Shown piece by piece: positions 45,679-57,890 of a stretch of 64,000 nt of DNA (position 1 is the stretch's first letter; each line of letters begins with the position of its first letter). The position numbers were made by a program, and so were the translations under genes. The notes below the pieces were generated by a model. It searched no databases. It had not been told where the DNA came from and saw nothing but the letters and a program-made list of their open reading frames with translations. The stretch is from Ephemerocybe angulata (taxonomy: Eukaryota > Basidiomycota > Agaricomycetes > Agaricales > Psathyrellaceae): positions 992,001 to 1,056,000 of the forward strand of contig JAACJK010000164.1 in the NCBI GenBank assembly GCA_013368325.1, given 5' to 3'.

Positions 45679-47092
45679 ATGGTCAAGGAAAGGTATGGTC
45701 ATCTATCCACTGTGGCGAAACAGTGGGCTCAACATTGGCTGCAGGGGATACTACGATCTGCTCGAGGTCTCCCCCGATGCCTCTCCAGAAGAAATAACGA
45801 AGGGTTGGCGCACAAAGTATTGTCAATCCTCCACTCGGTTTGCGACAGCATCGCTCAACATCTACCCGGCATCTATGTAGGGTCGCATCGGTGCGAGCTA
45901 CCCTGGCTCCTGACAAGCGATTATTGGAGGCGGTTAGCAAGGCGTGCGTGAGGGACTCGACTCCCAGAACAGAGGCATGGCTGACACTACTTACCGAATG
46001 GCAGCCATGACGTCCTCTCCAACCCTGAGAGGAGATTGGTCTACGACGAACGAGGAGAGGCTGGGCTCTTAGAAGCGAATCACTTCAAATCCAACAGGGT
46101 ACGTCCACCTTCCAGAGAATGCTGCCCCATATCAATCAAGTCCGACCACCCACAGGACATGCTGCAATACTTTATGAGAGGTGGAGGCGAAACAAGCAAA
46201 TCGCAAGGACCCCGTAAAACCAAGGACCTTGTCCACAACATCGACGTCTCCCTGGAAGATCTTTACAGGGGCAAGTCCTTCACGGTTAGTATCACCCGCG
46301 ACGTCATATGTGCCAAGTGTGGTGGCAAGGGAGGCAAGAATTCCGCGCCCAAGCAGTGTCCTGTGTGTGAAGGCCAGGGTGGGAAGTACATCCTGCGTCA
46401 TGAGCAACGAGTACTCCCGGCTTGTTCAAACTGTTCTGGTAATGGTGTTGTATCTTACATGCGGGACCAATGTGGGGAGTGCTTGGGGCAAAAGGTGGTG
46501 TCAGGGACAACGGTGGTGCAAGCTCACATAGAGAAGGGTATGAAGGCCGGCCAGGCCCTTACTTTCAATGGTGAAAGTGACCAAAGTCCAGATGCTGATC
46601 CCGGAAATGTCGTTCTCATCCTTGAACAAACACCTCATTCGCGATTCGAACGGAAGGGCGACAATCTCCATGTGACGGTCGAGATTAACCTCTTAACTGC
46701 TCTGGTTGGTGGCAAGATATCTCTCAAGCACTTAGATGACCGTATACTGTCCTTCACTCTTGCTCCGGGCGAAATTACGAAAAATGGTGAGTACCTTTAG
46801 CTTCTGCTTATGTGGTTGGGGCTTGATTCTGCATCCAGATATCATTAAGGTGGTGCGACACCAAGGAATGCCTATTCATAATCAAAATCGCTCCGGAGAT
46901 CTCTATGTCAAGTTCGCAATCAAGTTTCCTGAACAGATCGAAGGCCGTGCCGCTCAACTGCTTCGGGACGCTTTGGGATCTGGTGAACCAATCGGGGATG
47001 CAGAGGAGTACGGCGAAGTTGAGGAGGTATCGTTGGGCGAACCAGACAAAGATTTTAGAGATGACGCAGATCCTGGGTGTACTCCTCAATAA
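45679..47092 (+). CDS. DnaJ class A paralogue, copy 6, HPD lost
   Basis: ATG at 45679 (MVKER), then an intron that contains the 30-nt dispersed core, then GYYDLLEVSPDASPEEITKG. The next exon reads KVASVRATLAPDKRLLEAVS: RAT aligns with HPD, and a chance APD lies three residues later. Helix IV is DVLSNPERRLVYDERGEAG. A short glycine stretch (MRGGGETSKSQGPRKTKDLV) is all that remains of the G/F linker. Zinc motifs are intact: CAKCGGKG, CPVCEGQG, CSNCSGNG, CGECLGQK. C-terminal domains follow (HIEKGMKAGQALTFNGESDQ, ISLKHLDDRILSFTLAPGEI, SGDLYVKFAIKFPEQIEGR). It ends CTPQ, a farnesylation box. Outside the J-domain it is the diverged copy closest to copy 2. Confidence 0.85.
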
Positions 47093-47593
47093 ACAGCATT
47101 CAAACTTGCTTCATTCTATCCGGACATCGAGATGGTCAATATTGAGTATCTACTACTAAATTCAAAGCCATTGCCGGGAACCAGAGAACCAGGTGTCGAC
47201 TTCGTGCTTCCGTGCATGACGTCCGAAAAGCGCATATGTGAACCATTCGGTAACTATCCGTTTTGCTTTGTTCTCGGGTTCCATCCTTGGCAGAGTTGGG
47301 TAGCGGTGTTGAAGTGACCGTAGTAGCTCGAATTGGTGTCGTGAAAACTCAACTCTGGTTGCCAGCACTGGTGCGAGGAGCAGGAAGACGTGGTCAAGGG
47401 GCTCGTTTTTCAAACGTGCTGTTGCACATAACACAGTCAGTTTGTGTGATACCGATATCAAAGTCGAAAGAACCAACCATCCGAAATTATGCGAGTGGTG
47501 AACTCAACCAGGCCAGCGGTTAACTGGGTCCCTGGCTGGATGGACAAAGAAATGACAGTCCGCAGGAGCAATTGCCGGACTAATGTGATGCTA
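47093..47593. other. Convergent intergenic region, DnaJ copy 6 / DUF6535 gene
   Basis: About 500 bp. No recognisable coding sequence; further 3' exons of the DUF6535 gene here cannot be excluded. Confidence 0.35.
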
Positions 47594-50500
47594 TTAAAGT
47601 GAAAGCGATACTAGGAGCAGCAAACATGGCGCACCTTCTACATTTTCACAGATTGCGGAGAGAATCTCTACACCACAGGACCGGAGGTCACTGTGGTCTA
47701 AAAGCGGCATGAACAAAGTGGCTGAGGCCGCCAAATGCAAGAATGCTTTGGATGAGTGAAGGTCAGTTTAAATATTAAGGATTGGTTCGACTGCATCAAT
47801 ACACACTTGATGGTGTTGAGGAGAGTTTGGAAAGCAACTCGGCCGCTACTTTTCGCGTGCTAGGGGTTTCTTTTTCATCCAGAGCGACCCCGATAAGGCC
47901 TGAAGTTGCAGATCTTAGTAGCTCCGGCCTTGTCCCTGCTATGCAAGATAGGTTCAAATTCGGAACACAAAAGGGTGATCGAATTATTGCTCACCGTGCC
48001 TTGAGTGCAAAACTGAGAGTACTTTGATGATAACAGCACGAGCGCAAAACGGTGTGTTCGAAAGCTTAGGAGCCAGACCATTAACGATTGCGACTGCCAT
48101 GCTGTCGGATATTGGCACTAAATAGACAGACAATAAGTAAAGGTTGTGGATGACCTGAATAAGAGCTAATATCCCTTACATGCCGATGCCAAGTTCTCCA
48201 CGATATTGCTTTCTCCAGTCGCTTGAGCAATGTTACTGACAATTGCACGCCATACTTCACGCTTGATTTCGGCTACCCTCAGACACCAAGTGAATATCGA
48301 CATACAAACACAGCACATGAATAACAAACCGCATGACGAAGACGGCGCAATCTTGCGCAGAAAGATTTCTTTGATGACCTCGATGAGAGGGTGATCTTCC
48401 TCAGTCACGACCACCGTCATTAGCTGAAAGGTAGCGGGAGAGATGATATCTTTGAACCTGTCTGTATAAAGGGCGCATATGCAAAATGGGACGGTTAAGG
48501 TAATGGCTAAACTTTCTAAACTTTGAAAGTACCTGGGTCGGGTCCGTCAACGAGGTCGTGAATTGCTGACACAGCGTTAGCGTGGGCATCTGCAGACACT
48601 GAGCCAGAGAGGGCATCGCCAATAAGCTGCGATAGGGTCTTCTTAATCAGCTCTCCCCAGTAAGCTATAGTACGCAATATGGGCAGTGGGGTCAGATAGA
48701 GAATCGAGATGGTGGGGAAGTTAAGCACGAAGTGCATTGTTGGGACGTACGTGTTTCGCACCCTTGCTTTAGGGAATCGAGGGCCTTTCTCCTAAGTTCA
48801 GCATCACGGTCATTTATGCAAATTTCGGCCAGCCGATAAATTCGGATTTTGTCGGTTTGATGACCTTCATCTACGAGGTGTTTCTATCAAGGGTGGGTCT
48901 ATTATCGAAGAAGCTAGCTGGACTTACCACTGTCATTACCCAGAAGGCTTCGGTACTCTTGGCTATCGACGAGCGAGCCAAACAATGCAATAGCCATGAC
49001 ACGAGCATGGCTACTACCCTGTTTCCCCAAAGATGTTGCAAAACAGTGTGCCAAGGCGAGCTGGCATGACTCGAAGTGCACTGAAAAGCAAGGTCATGTA
49101 ACATGTTGATGAACTGTTCGCCGAACGACAGGAATCGAAGACACGGCAGTGAAGACTTACCTCCATTCTTTTGAATTGACTTGTCTACTTCAAAGTTCCA
49201 TGCATCACCAACTATTTTCCCAAGAAGCTCTTGGAGAGCATGGAAAGTATCACCTAGTAAGTAGATGAGAATGTCATTAATAAAACATGGTTGTCACTTT
49301 GCCAGATGGCCCACCCCAATGCCCTAAGAAACATAACAGCTGTAATACAACGCGCCTCCTTGAACGTGAATCTTGGTAGAGGGTTTCAGTATGTTAAGAC
49401 GCATCGCGTATTGATGCCAGTAGCAGCAACATACCTTTGTCCAGTCGATAAGGCATTGCCAGCTTAGTCAATATATCCGCAGCGCGCCAGTGATATGCTG
49501 GGTCTGCAAGTGCTCCAATCAGCACACGGGCCAATCGTCCAGCATGTTCTTCATGTTCTGCGGCAGAAACTGAAGGGATATCAAAATGAGGCAGATGAGG
49601 GTAGCTGTCAAGTTACACATACTCATCGTCTGGTGGTGAATGGCATCCAAGGCGCGATCACGGAGGTAGGCATCCTCATCCCATATTACTACTTTGTAGA
49701 AGTCTTCAAGCACGGTGCTACGGTCACCAGCTGTATAGACCAGGACTCGCTGAGATAGAACGGAAGGGTTTATGAACATTTCTTACCATGTTTCAATCTA
49801 GAAGCAAGGTATTCAACACAGAACTGGCGAATTCTGACTTCTGGGTCCTTGAGCATCGGAACAGCAAGCGTCTTTAGAAAATCGTTGGAGGCTAAGGATA
49901 TGAATGATAATCCAGCGTGTCCATCTGTGTTGCGCGTATGAGTGGTGCTTACTTGGTCCAGCAATGACTCCTATTCGCACGAGATCAATTAATGTTTCAA
50001 TGGCTGTGAACCGAACATCTGGATCTCGGTCTCTGGAAAAAAGTCTAATCAGTTTACAGGGAACGCTGGTTTCCCAGGCAGCGCCATCTATGTTTTAGAA
50101 TGTGTTGTCAGCTAGAGGCTCAGTGCTCAGCGTTCAGAAAGCACCTAAGGGACTTACAGCAGGAAAGGGTCATCCACTTTCCAATCAATCGTACAACAGT
50201 GCATTTGTCAACACTGCCAGAGAGGATTTGATCCAATGCGGACTTGGAGTCCATCTCCGAGCCTAAGATCATGCACAGCTCTTGTAAGATGGCTTCTTGG
50301 CCGATCACTCCTATTCATGTAGAATGAGTTTGACAAGGTTAGAACGTCTTGTCATTTTTCACTACAATCGGTTCTACCGGTGACGACTTACCGCCATTGC
50401 CGAGAAGCACTATTGAAAGCTCGTCGAAGCAGATGTTACGTAGTTCGCTGTTTTTCTCGCCCTTCCAGCACTGTAAGATGTCTTCTACCAGAATCTGGAG

Positions 50501-53500
50501 ATCCTTGACTTCAAAGAAGTCAGACATTGTCGCGGGGCGGTTAACTTGACATACCATATGTTGCAAGAATAGAGTATGTTCTGACCCAGTACGCCTGGTT
50601 TTCGGGGCCAAGGTTCCTCCAATACTCTGGAAGGGCGCTTCGCTTATTCTTGTCTTTGGCTTGGGATTTGGATCCTCCCCCACTCTGGATAGCTACGGTC
50701 GAGACCCGAGAGGTTACCACCCAGGCTTTTTAAGGACAGTCAAAACCTCGCACCAATTCCAGTCTCTGTTGCCTGGACAGTTGTGCCGACAGATTGAGAA
50801 TGTGAAGTAGCAATTTCTTGGACGATGTTCCGAAGCCCGTTGAGCGCGACGCCCCTGAGTTCAGCTAAGAAAAAAAACATGGGGACGGCGTAAGGAATGC
50901 CATGGGGATGGCATCGGAGCTGTAACGATGAGAGTTGGGCAGACTTGGCTTACGGGTGGTGCTGCCTGACAAGACAGCCAGTAGGCGGATCCATCTTGCA
51001 TTACGACGCAATTCAACCGCGGTTACTTCCTGGGACAAAAGCATGCTGAGGTTGCGAGGGACTGTCTTCGCAAAGGGCTCGTAGTATGTACTACAACCTA
51101 GAAGCCGGGATGTTATTATGTTGCAGGCATAACAACATCTTCTGTGCAGTTAACTCACTGGAATTGATCGTCATAAAGAAGTACGCAATAGCATCTATTG
51201 TGTAATACTCCCAGGAGACTGCTTCCGCTATCATAGGAATAGTTTCGGGCAGATTTACTGTAAAATTACGCTGAGAAGACCATATAGAGGTAAGCTATAA
51301 ATATCAGGACGTACTGCGTTTTGCGACGGCACATATCAAACTAAGACACCCGCCCAGCTCGTGGTCAAATGGGAGATCTTTTGCATACTGCAGGACCGCC
51401 TCGCCAATGCATTGAAGGTGAAGTGCTTCACGGGTCATCAGTACATCCTCTGCAGCTATGCCCGGCCGACTTACGATGAAGGTCCATATTTTGTGCACAG
51501 ACGTTCGTGGCAGCTTGACCGCATATATCTCGGACAGAAGGTCGGGCATCCTTGTTGAAAGCCATTTTGACTAGATGTTCTAAAATGGGCATATTATGTA
51601 GCGTAGGGGGATTGGCCATGAAATCCACTGCAACCCGTTATCGACAGTAAGCCTGACTTGATCTTATAAGTAGAATTGCATATACTTACGGCAACCGACC
51701 ACATACTTTCCAATGAGTTCCAATGCAAATTCGAGATCTCCTGGATTCTTCAGAGTGCTCAGCATGGCGTCAAGAGCACTAGGATCCAGTTTTCCTTGAA
51801 GTTGGCCTGAATATATGATGTGTCAATCTCAAGGTAATCTCGCTGGGTAACGAAGTAATCGGCGCTCACCAGCGCGCCGAAGAGAGCGAAGAAAGAGTGA
51901 CAAAGTTTGCCATTGTTGAGAAGTGCTGTTGTCCCGATGCAAGACCGCATTTGCAACCACCTCGGCAAGAATTAGATTGCTAAATTCGATGATGAGTTGA
52001 GTTTGAGTGTCCCATGCAAACGCGAAATGTTTGAGTTGTTCGCCTGAACCACTGCCTTGAATAAGCCCAGTCAAAGTATCCAAAGGGCCCCAGAGACCAG
52101 CATCGCCATTTTTTAGATCAGTGAATATCTCCAGAGCTTTTGATCGAGCTTCTTCCCGTTCTATCCCCAGAGAGCTGTAAGTATATTCGCTCCGATTCGT
52201 TGGCACACTGCTACTGACCTGCTTCAGAAAACGACTGCGCTATTAAAGTGGCCGTGGCTTCGTCAACTTTCACGATTTCAGCGATAGTCAACTTGACAGA
52301 TGGATAGAGTGGGCAAATGGCACCTTCTAGATATTAATATCGCAAGTCGAATGAAAGCGCATAGATGAGTCACGTACGGTGCTTGTACAGCTCCTTCACA
52401 AGCTCCAACGTTGCGGCCTGTCTGCTGTCCGATTCCAGTCCATGCTGCAAGGATTGCGCGAAGGCAGCTATTACCGGGTTCTTCTCTGAATCAGTTGTGG
52501 GGAACTCTGCTATTGCACCAGCCGCTTAGATACAGGTAATTTAGAGTCAGAAAAGGATGGATTGACTTACCGCTCGGTACCTTGACGAAAGCCCGAAGGA
52601 CCTCAAGCCATCGATATCGCGTATTGGCAGTGACAGCAAAGACTACGTATCGTATCAATCCCTGGATTTGGTTTAGTGATACGGGTGTCGAGGCTGCAAA
52701 ATGTGTCAGACTCGGAAGAACAAAGAGGATATATCCTTACAGTCCATAGACGAGACGTCGGCGAACACGTTGTCAATATGAGTTTTCGACGCATCACTTA
52801 TGAAGGGAAGGGCAAGAAGTGAGACGGCCTTGATTTGAAGCTCTGCAGGAATATGTAATGCTGAACTTTGAGGTATTCCCCAAGCAGAGAAGGTATTTTT
52901 CAGCATGAGACATGGCATGGCCCTGAAGCTCTCAACTGGACCCGGTAAATCAATACTAGGTTTGAATGTATGTAGACAGGAGAGACGTACTGCTGGCCGA
53001 ATACACGGCTTCAACGTATTGTATCGCGAGCCGCTCTACGCCGCCTCGTTTCCCCTTCGAAATTAGGGCATCCCATTCGGCTCCAACCCCGGTTTCCATG
53101 ATGTGTGAGGCAGCTGGGAGAAGAAAGTTAGACGCGATAAAGTGATTGGGGTGCCTTAATTCCTACATACCTTTGGCGAAACTTAGGCTAAGAATGGAGG
53201 CACTGGTCATGCGCAACACCTTCTTACCCCTCGCAGTGCCGCGACAAGCTGCTAACATAAATGGGACCCGGTGATCAGACTCGATTTTTTGGAGGACCAT
53301 TTCCCAAGGCCGATCAATCAGCTCGTGAGTTTCGAGGTCAAGATCCCTTATTCCCAGGTGTGGACGGACGGGGGTTGGAAGGATGACGAGCGTAGTCGCG
53401 CAGAGCGCAAAAAGCAGTGGTCGATGGTCGCTATCAACGCCGTTCAGCCGGTTCAGCGGTCGGCCTTGTTCGAGAAGACTACGCAAGGTATTGTCGAGAC

Positions 53501-54711
53501 CTTTGTATCTGGGGTCCCCCACATTCGCCTCTGTGTCATAAAGCTCGCTGAACCACAAAAGGGCCATCAATTGATTGGAAATGTTTGCGCGCCTTCGCTC
53601 CTTGTCCTGGCTGCCGGTTGTGACACATCGTTGCAGTCGCGTTGCAATTATCTCCGGGGTGCTATTCTGGCAGAGCTGCAGGGCCCACTTTTCATGAAAG
53701 GACCTCTTCGCCACCGCTTCAATGGCTGCGTCGAGAGACGAGTGTTTCGGGGACATGATGAGCTTGGCATACAGGATATGTGCCAAGACTGGGTCCTTGT
53801 CGCTTTGTGGGATGGGAAAAAAGCCGTCGTCAGCTGCTTTGCGGTGAGTGTTGGTAAGGAGCAATTCCGAAAGTGGGGTGTTCACAGGGGCAGTCTGCGT
53901 AAAGAGATGTGTTCCAGTTATCACCAGATACACGACACCGCCGGAGACGCAGAAACCTAATAGTGTGTAGCCAAGCTTCTTGCTATCGTCGAAGATCTGC
54001 AAGAAGAGCCCTATCATGAACAAGAATGTCGCAACTTGAACAAGTAGTGGCACGACCGTGATGACTTCTTGGATGTACCAGCTCCTCGCCTGCTGATCCA
54101 GTATAAATCGGTTGAGAGCGTCCGAAGCTTCATGCCGACTCGTGGCAGGAATATACTTTGTGGTCCATGCTTTCGCCAGGACACCAATGATGGCGCTGAA
54201 AAGAGTGAGGTAGAGGCTGACGATCCAAAGCCCATTGACAGTGTCGGTATAGGTGGGGTAATGAAACGCTTCGCTATTCTGCAGAAGCCCTTTACGGATA
54301 TCTTGAAGGAGCCTTTGTTCGGAGTTCGATTGCAGATCCTTTTTGGAGTCGATGAGAAACGACGACACGACGGCCGCAAATAAACCAGCCTACTCCTGTT
54401 CAGCACCACCAAGTGAGCAAGTCCTATGTACTCACAAAGATCAAGAGAGACTCTAAGCCGGTTCTCCAGAGTTCCGCCTGCTCCCTGGCCACTTTCTCGG
54501 CATCCTCTAGGTAAACGTGCCAGATTTTGGCGTCGATTTTGAACGGTCTCGAGTCCTCGACATCCCCAGCGTCCCGCTTGGGTATCTTCTCAATAGCGCC
54601 ATTAGCAAGAGCGATGCTCGCACTCTCTTCGTCGTTAGGTTTGGCTCGAAGCTGATAACTGGAATCAATATTGGACAGCGTAAACATGGCGGAAGCACGC
54701 ACCAAACGCAT
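47594..54711 (-). CDS. DUF6535 membrane domain plus ARM/HEAT-like repeat protein
   Basis: Very long gene of roughly thirty exons. The N-terminus (ATG 54711 or 54687) leads to the DUF6535 signature: SLLIFAGLFAAVVSSFLIDS after splicing, then DTVNGLWIVSLYLTLFSAII, ITVVPLLVQVATFLFMIGLF and YTLLGFCVSGGVVYLVI, that is about four membrane helices. The remaining exons encode short helical pairs spaced as in armadillo/HEAT solenoids, for example LSIVLLGNGGK, MAVAIVNGLAPKLSNTPFCA and KVAAELLSKLSSTPS. The most 3' exon reads FLHLAASATLFMPLLDHSDL and ends at 47594. DUF6535 proteins are numerous in Agaricomycetes and have no known function. Exon joins in the middle were not all verified. Confidence 0.7.
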
Positions 54712-56914
54712 TGGGGTCAGAACTTTAAGGCTGTGATAGTGGTTGTGTGGTCTGACGGTCAACGCTCGTGAGGGGTTTAGATATATACAAGTCAAGCCTT
54801 AGGGAACAAACGGCTACCCTTTCGTCCACTCATCAAGCCAAATTAATCGACCAAAGAAGAATCAATGTGTCAACCGGGCAGAGGGCAGTGACACTGACAG
54901 AAGCGAGGAAGTGCGGCCCTCGTGTGCCCCAGAGCAGGAACATCATGCCCTGCCCTCATGGCCTTTCGGCCCCGGCACAAGACGAGAAAACAATGAAAGG
55001 CTAACTCAAGAGCAGCCTCCGGTGCAATCAAACATCGGATCCATGGTGGTATCGCTGGTATGCAACCAGCCAATTCACGATAAGCAAAACAAACCTCGGT
55101 GCTCCGCTGCCAACTTGGGAAGCCTTCTGTGTGCGTATGCAGGTGTCTTTGGCGTGATGTGTGCGCATGTGGGCGCCATTCCACGCGGTTTGGCAGGAAT
55201 CCGATTGACAGCACTGATACGAGCCTGGTTCAGTTTGAAGCAGCAATAAGTAGAGGTTCGTTTCGTGTTTGTTCTGGGACCAAGTACACTAATCTGGAAA
55301 GCCTTCGAGTCAGTAAGGCGATGATCGTTCGGAGGAAGCCAGGGTAGGATAGCCCCCACCGGACCGTGAATAGCATTGCAGTGATGCTCACTTCTTATCT
55401 CGGCCTCTGCTTACTGCGCGACATTCCTTCCAGCCATAAGTGCTACAAGCTTCGGTCCAGGAAGTTTTCACCTTGATCTTGGCACAGAATATCCAGTCTA
55501 TGGCTCCGTGAAACCTGATAAGTCCACTCGACCTCGAGAATCCATCTTGGTGACGACATCTTTGTTTCGACGGCTGCGTGACAGCAAAGTCTGGCACTCC
55601 CGGTGTATCTGGATTCTGGACACGATCATTAATACAAGGGTCAAACTGGCGGCGGGCGTATCCGTACCAACAAACTCCCTCGAAGAGTTGGAGCACTGAA
55701 ATAATTGGGTGGGGAGATTCATACATTTTCCGGCGGTCAAGGGGTGAACGTTTGAACATGGGTGGGCTGAGTGAGAGTTCACATGGGACGCGTCCGAGCT
55801 CCGTTGGGACACCTGTCGTCGATGTTTCTGTAACTTACCCATGAACACAGAAGAACAGACCCAAAAACTCACTTATTACCATTATTCACCCCTGATTCAC
55901 CCCCACATTGCTTACTTTCGCTACGTCAAGTCGCGATTGCCAGTGGCCGCTGCGACAACAGTTCGCAAAGTGCTGGTTGCGGTCGAAGGACTGCTGATAT
56001 CCCAGATTGCGGGTATTATGCAAGTGTGCTATATTTGAAGGTGTCCAACATCGCAGAGAGAAAATGAGAAAAAGGCTGAATGTATTCTCGATGAGGAAGA
56101 AGGGAGATGAGAGCAGAGTCTGACGATCCTTGCGTGGCAAAGATCAACAACATGGGACACCATCTTATCTTATCTCTTCTTTATTCCCAGGCGTGCAAGC
56201 TCAAGCTCCAGTCATCGCTTTCAACTTACCGTCACCAATGCCATGATGTCCCTCCCCGTTCCATACCTCTTTTACTAGCCCTAATATAGGTCTGAGCATG
56301 GTATACGAGCATGGATCCGTGCGGCAGAATCATCTGACTGCACATGGTCTTGGCCTCTGGGGAAGAAACCTGCTCAGTTCAACTGGCATAATGCCAAAAG
56401 GGCGGCTTCGCCGCATAGCCCGCTACTCGAAGGCTTTTAGGATTAGCGTCCTAACATGAAAACATATTCTCTATTCCCGTGCTGCGAATTCGACATCGAA
56501 TCGCCCATGGTGATTCGCCAGGCCTGGCGTTGGGCCTGTGGCTGGTATTTCAACTTGATGAGTCTCGAACGAGGATGACAGCACGCGAAGGAAATCTATC
56601 ATGTTGTATCCTAAATAGAGGTTATACGCTGTCGTCGTACATTCTTTCCGTAGTTCTGACATGCTATGGACTTGTTTTCGGCTAAATCTAAAGTGGTATC
56701 GTCAGTAGTCTCGCAAACCAGACTCTAGTATCTGAGAAGAAGAGTTCGTTCTCACTTGATATAGAGTCTGGTCGATAACCCCGGTCTTGGCAGTGGGAGG
56801 GGGCTGAGTTTGAATAAATGATTTGTGTCAGCATGCCGAAGGGGGCCGAGATTGATGGTGCCCTGATAGGGGCGATTTAGATAGCGCGCTTGTATCGTCC
56901 GCCCATCTAGCAGT
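54712..56914. other. 2.2-kb intergenic region
   Basis: Between the DUF6535 gene and an unknown + strand gene. Short open frames are present but none is recognisable, and no tRNA or clear repeat is seen. Confidence 0.4.
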
Positions 56915-57592
56915 ATGGATCCACCCCCTGGGGCCACGGATGAAGAATCGAACACATACAACACATTCAGGACACCCCAGCGCCACCCTAGTTCCCAGCA
57001 AATTCCCATCGCGCAGCCCGTTCCCGTCTCCGGAACCCAGTACCATTCTTCCCCCTGGAACGTCGCGTCTCCTTCACCCCTTCACTTCCCTGCAACTCCT
57101 GGCCAAGTCCCCTCTGGGCACTACCCCTACCCCTACCCAGTTTACGCCACCCCATGGCCCGCATACTCGGCTGCAATCCCGCCGTCACTCGGTCCCCCTT
57201 CCCCTGCACCGGCTGTTCCAGTTCTAGCTCGCGCAGGCTCGCCCACTGTCGACGACCTTTCACGTTTGCGGGATGGCGAGGAGAAGCTTTTTGCTGCTGG
57301 GTTGTTCCGAGGGATCATCTACAAAGGAAACGGAAAGGGCAGGGACGATCGGTGGCGGCTAGGCTCGAGCTATGTCTTTCCGCACTCAGAGAAGGTCAAT
57401 GCAGAGATGAGGGCGGCGATTGTGTACAGGTGCATGCGTCAGGCTGGATTCTCCTCTTTCGGCGAATTATTCGGCGCGAGGACCTTGAAAAGGTCGTTAC
57501 CCAGGGCATCGGCTTCTCGTAGGGTATCCTCAGTTACGGAGAGGGCGTCGAGACCTACTGCCCTCGCAGTCTTTTCCTGTGGTCAACGTTAG
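56915..57592 (+). CDS. Unknown proline-rich protein
   Basis: Single-exon frame of 225 codons with ATG at 56915 (MDPPPGATDEESNTYNTFRT). The first about 110 residues are Pro/Ser/Tyr-rich and disordered (HYPYPYPVYATPWPAYSAAI). A more ordered segment follows (DGEEKLFAAGLFRGIIYKGN, then SSYVFPHSEKVNAEMRAAIV). The last about 50 residues lie antisense to the second exon of the helicase fragment and are Arg/Ser-rich, so that part may be a shadow and the true end could differ through splicing. Family not recognised. Confidence 0.45.
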   Translation: MDPPPGATDEESNTYNTFRTPQRHPSSQQIPIAQPVPVSGTQYHSSPWNVASPSPLHFPATPGQVPSGHYPYPYPVYATPWPAYSAAIPPSLGPPSPAPAVPVLARAGSPTVDDLSRLRDGEEKLFAAGLFRGIIYKGNGKGRDDRWRLGSSYVFPHSEKVNAEMRAAIVYRCMRQAGFSSFGELFGARTLKRSLPRASASRRVSSVTERASRPTALAVFSCGQR

Positions 57593-57890
57593 AGGTCAAT
57601 TGACAAAATGTGCGAGAAGCGAGAAGTGTGCGCACCAATTGCTGGGCCAGGGCCTTCGTCGGCACAACAGCAATGCCAATACCCTCCTCAAGCTTCAATT
57701 TCGCGGCAATAAGCGGCGAAAGGAGTACGGTGGTCTTTCCTTCACCCGTTGCTATGGTCAGGAAGACGTCTTTTCCTTTGTATAGGTCCAGGGCATGCTG
57801 AAACTGGAAGGGTCGAAGTTTCTCAATCTTGAACGCGTCGCAGAGTCCGTCGTGGAGCCACCGGTCGGATTCTTCTCCAGAAGTCGCCAT
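57439..57890 (-). CDS. Truncated RecQ-like DEAD-box helicase N-terminus
   Basis: ATG at 57890 (MATSGEESDRWLHDGLCDAF) leads into the RecQ-type Q/0 motif region LRPFQFQHALDLYKGKDVFL and the Walker A ATGEGKTTVLLSPL. Then comes IAVVPTKALAQQL (motif Ia), spliced by a GT-AG intron to EKTARAVGLDALSVTEDTLR and a tail EADALGNDLFKVLAPNNSPK, ending at 57439. Motifs II (DEAD/H) to VI are absent, so it cannot be a complete helicase. Either it is a short derived gene or a remnant of a duplicated helicase. It overlaps the 3' end of the + strand gene. Confidence 0.7.

Noticed and set aside
45890..45950. APD in DnaJ copy 6 as a one-residue change of HPD
   Set aside because: With the equal-length exon aligned end to end, RAT stands at the HPD position and APD falls three residues later; it is not in the loop position.
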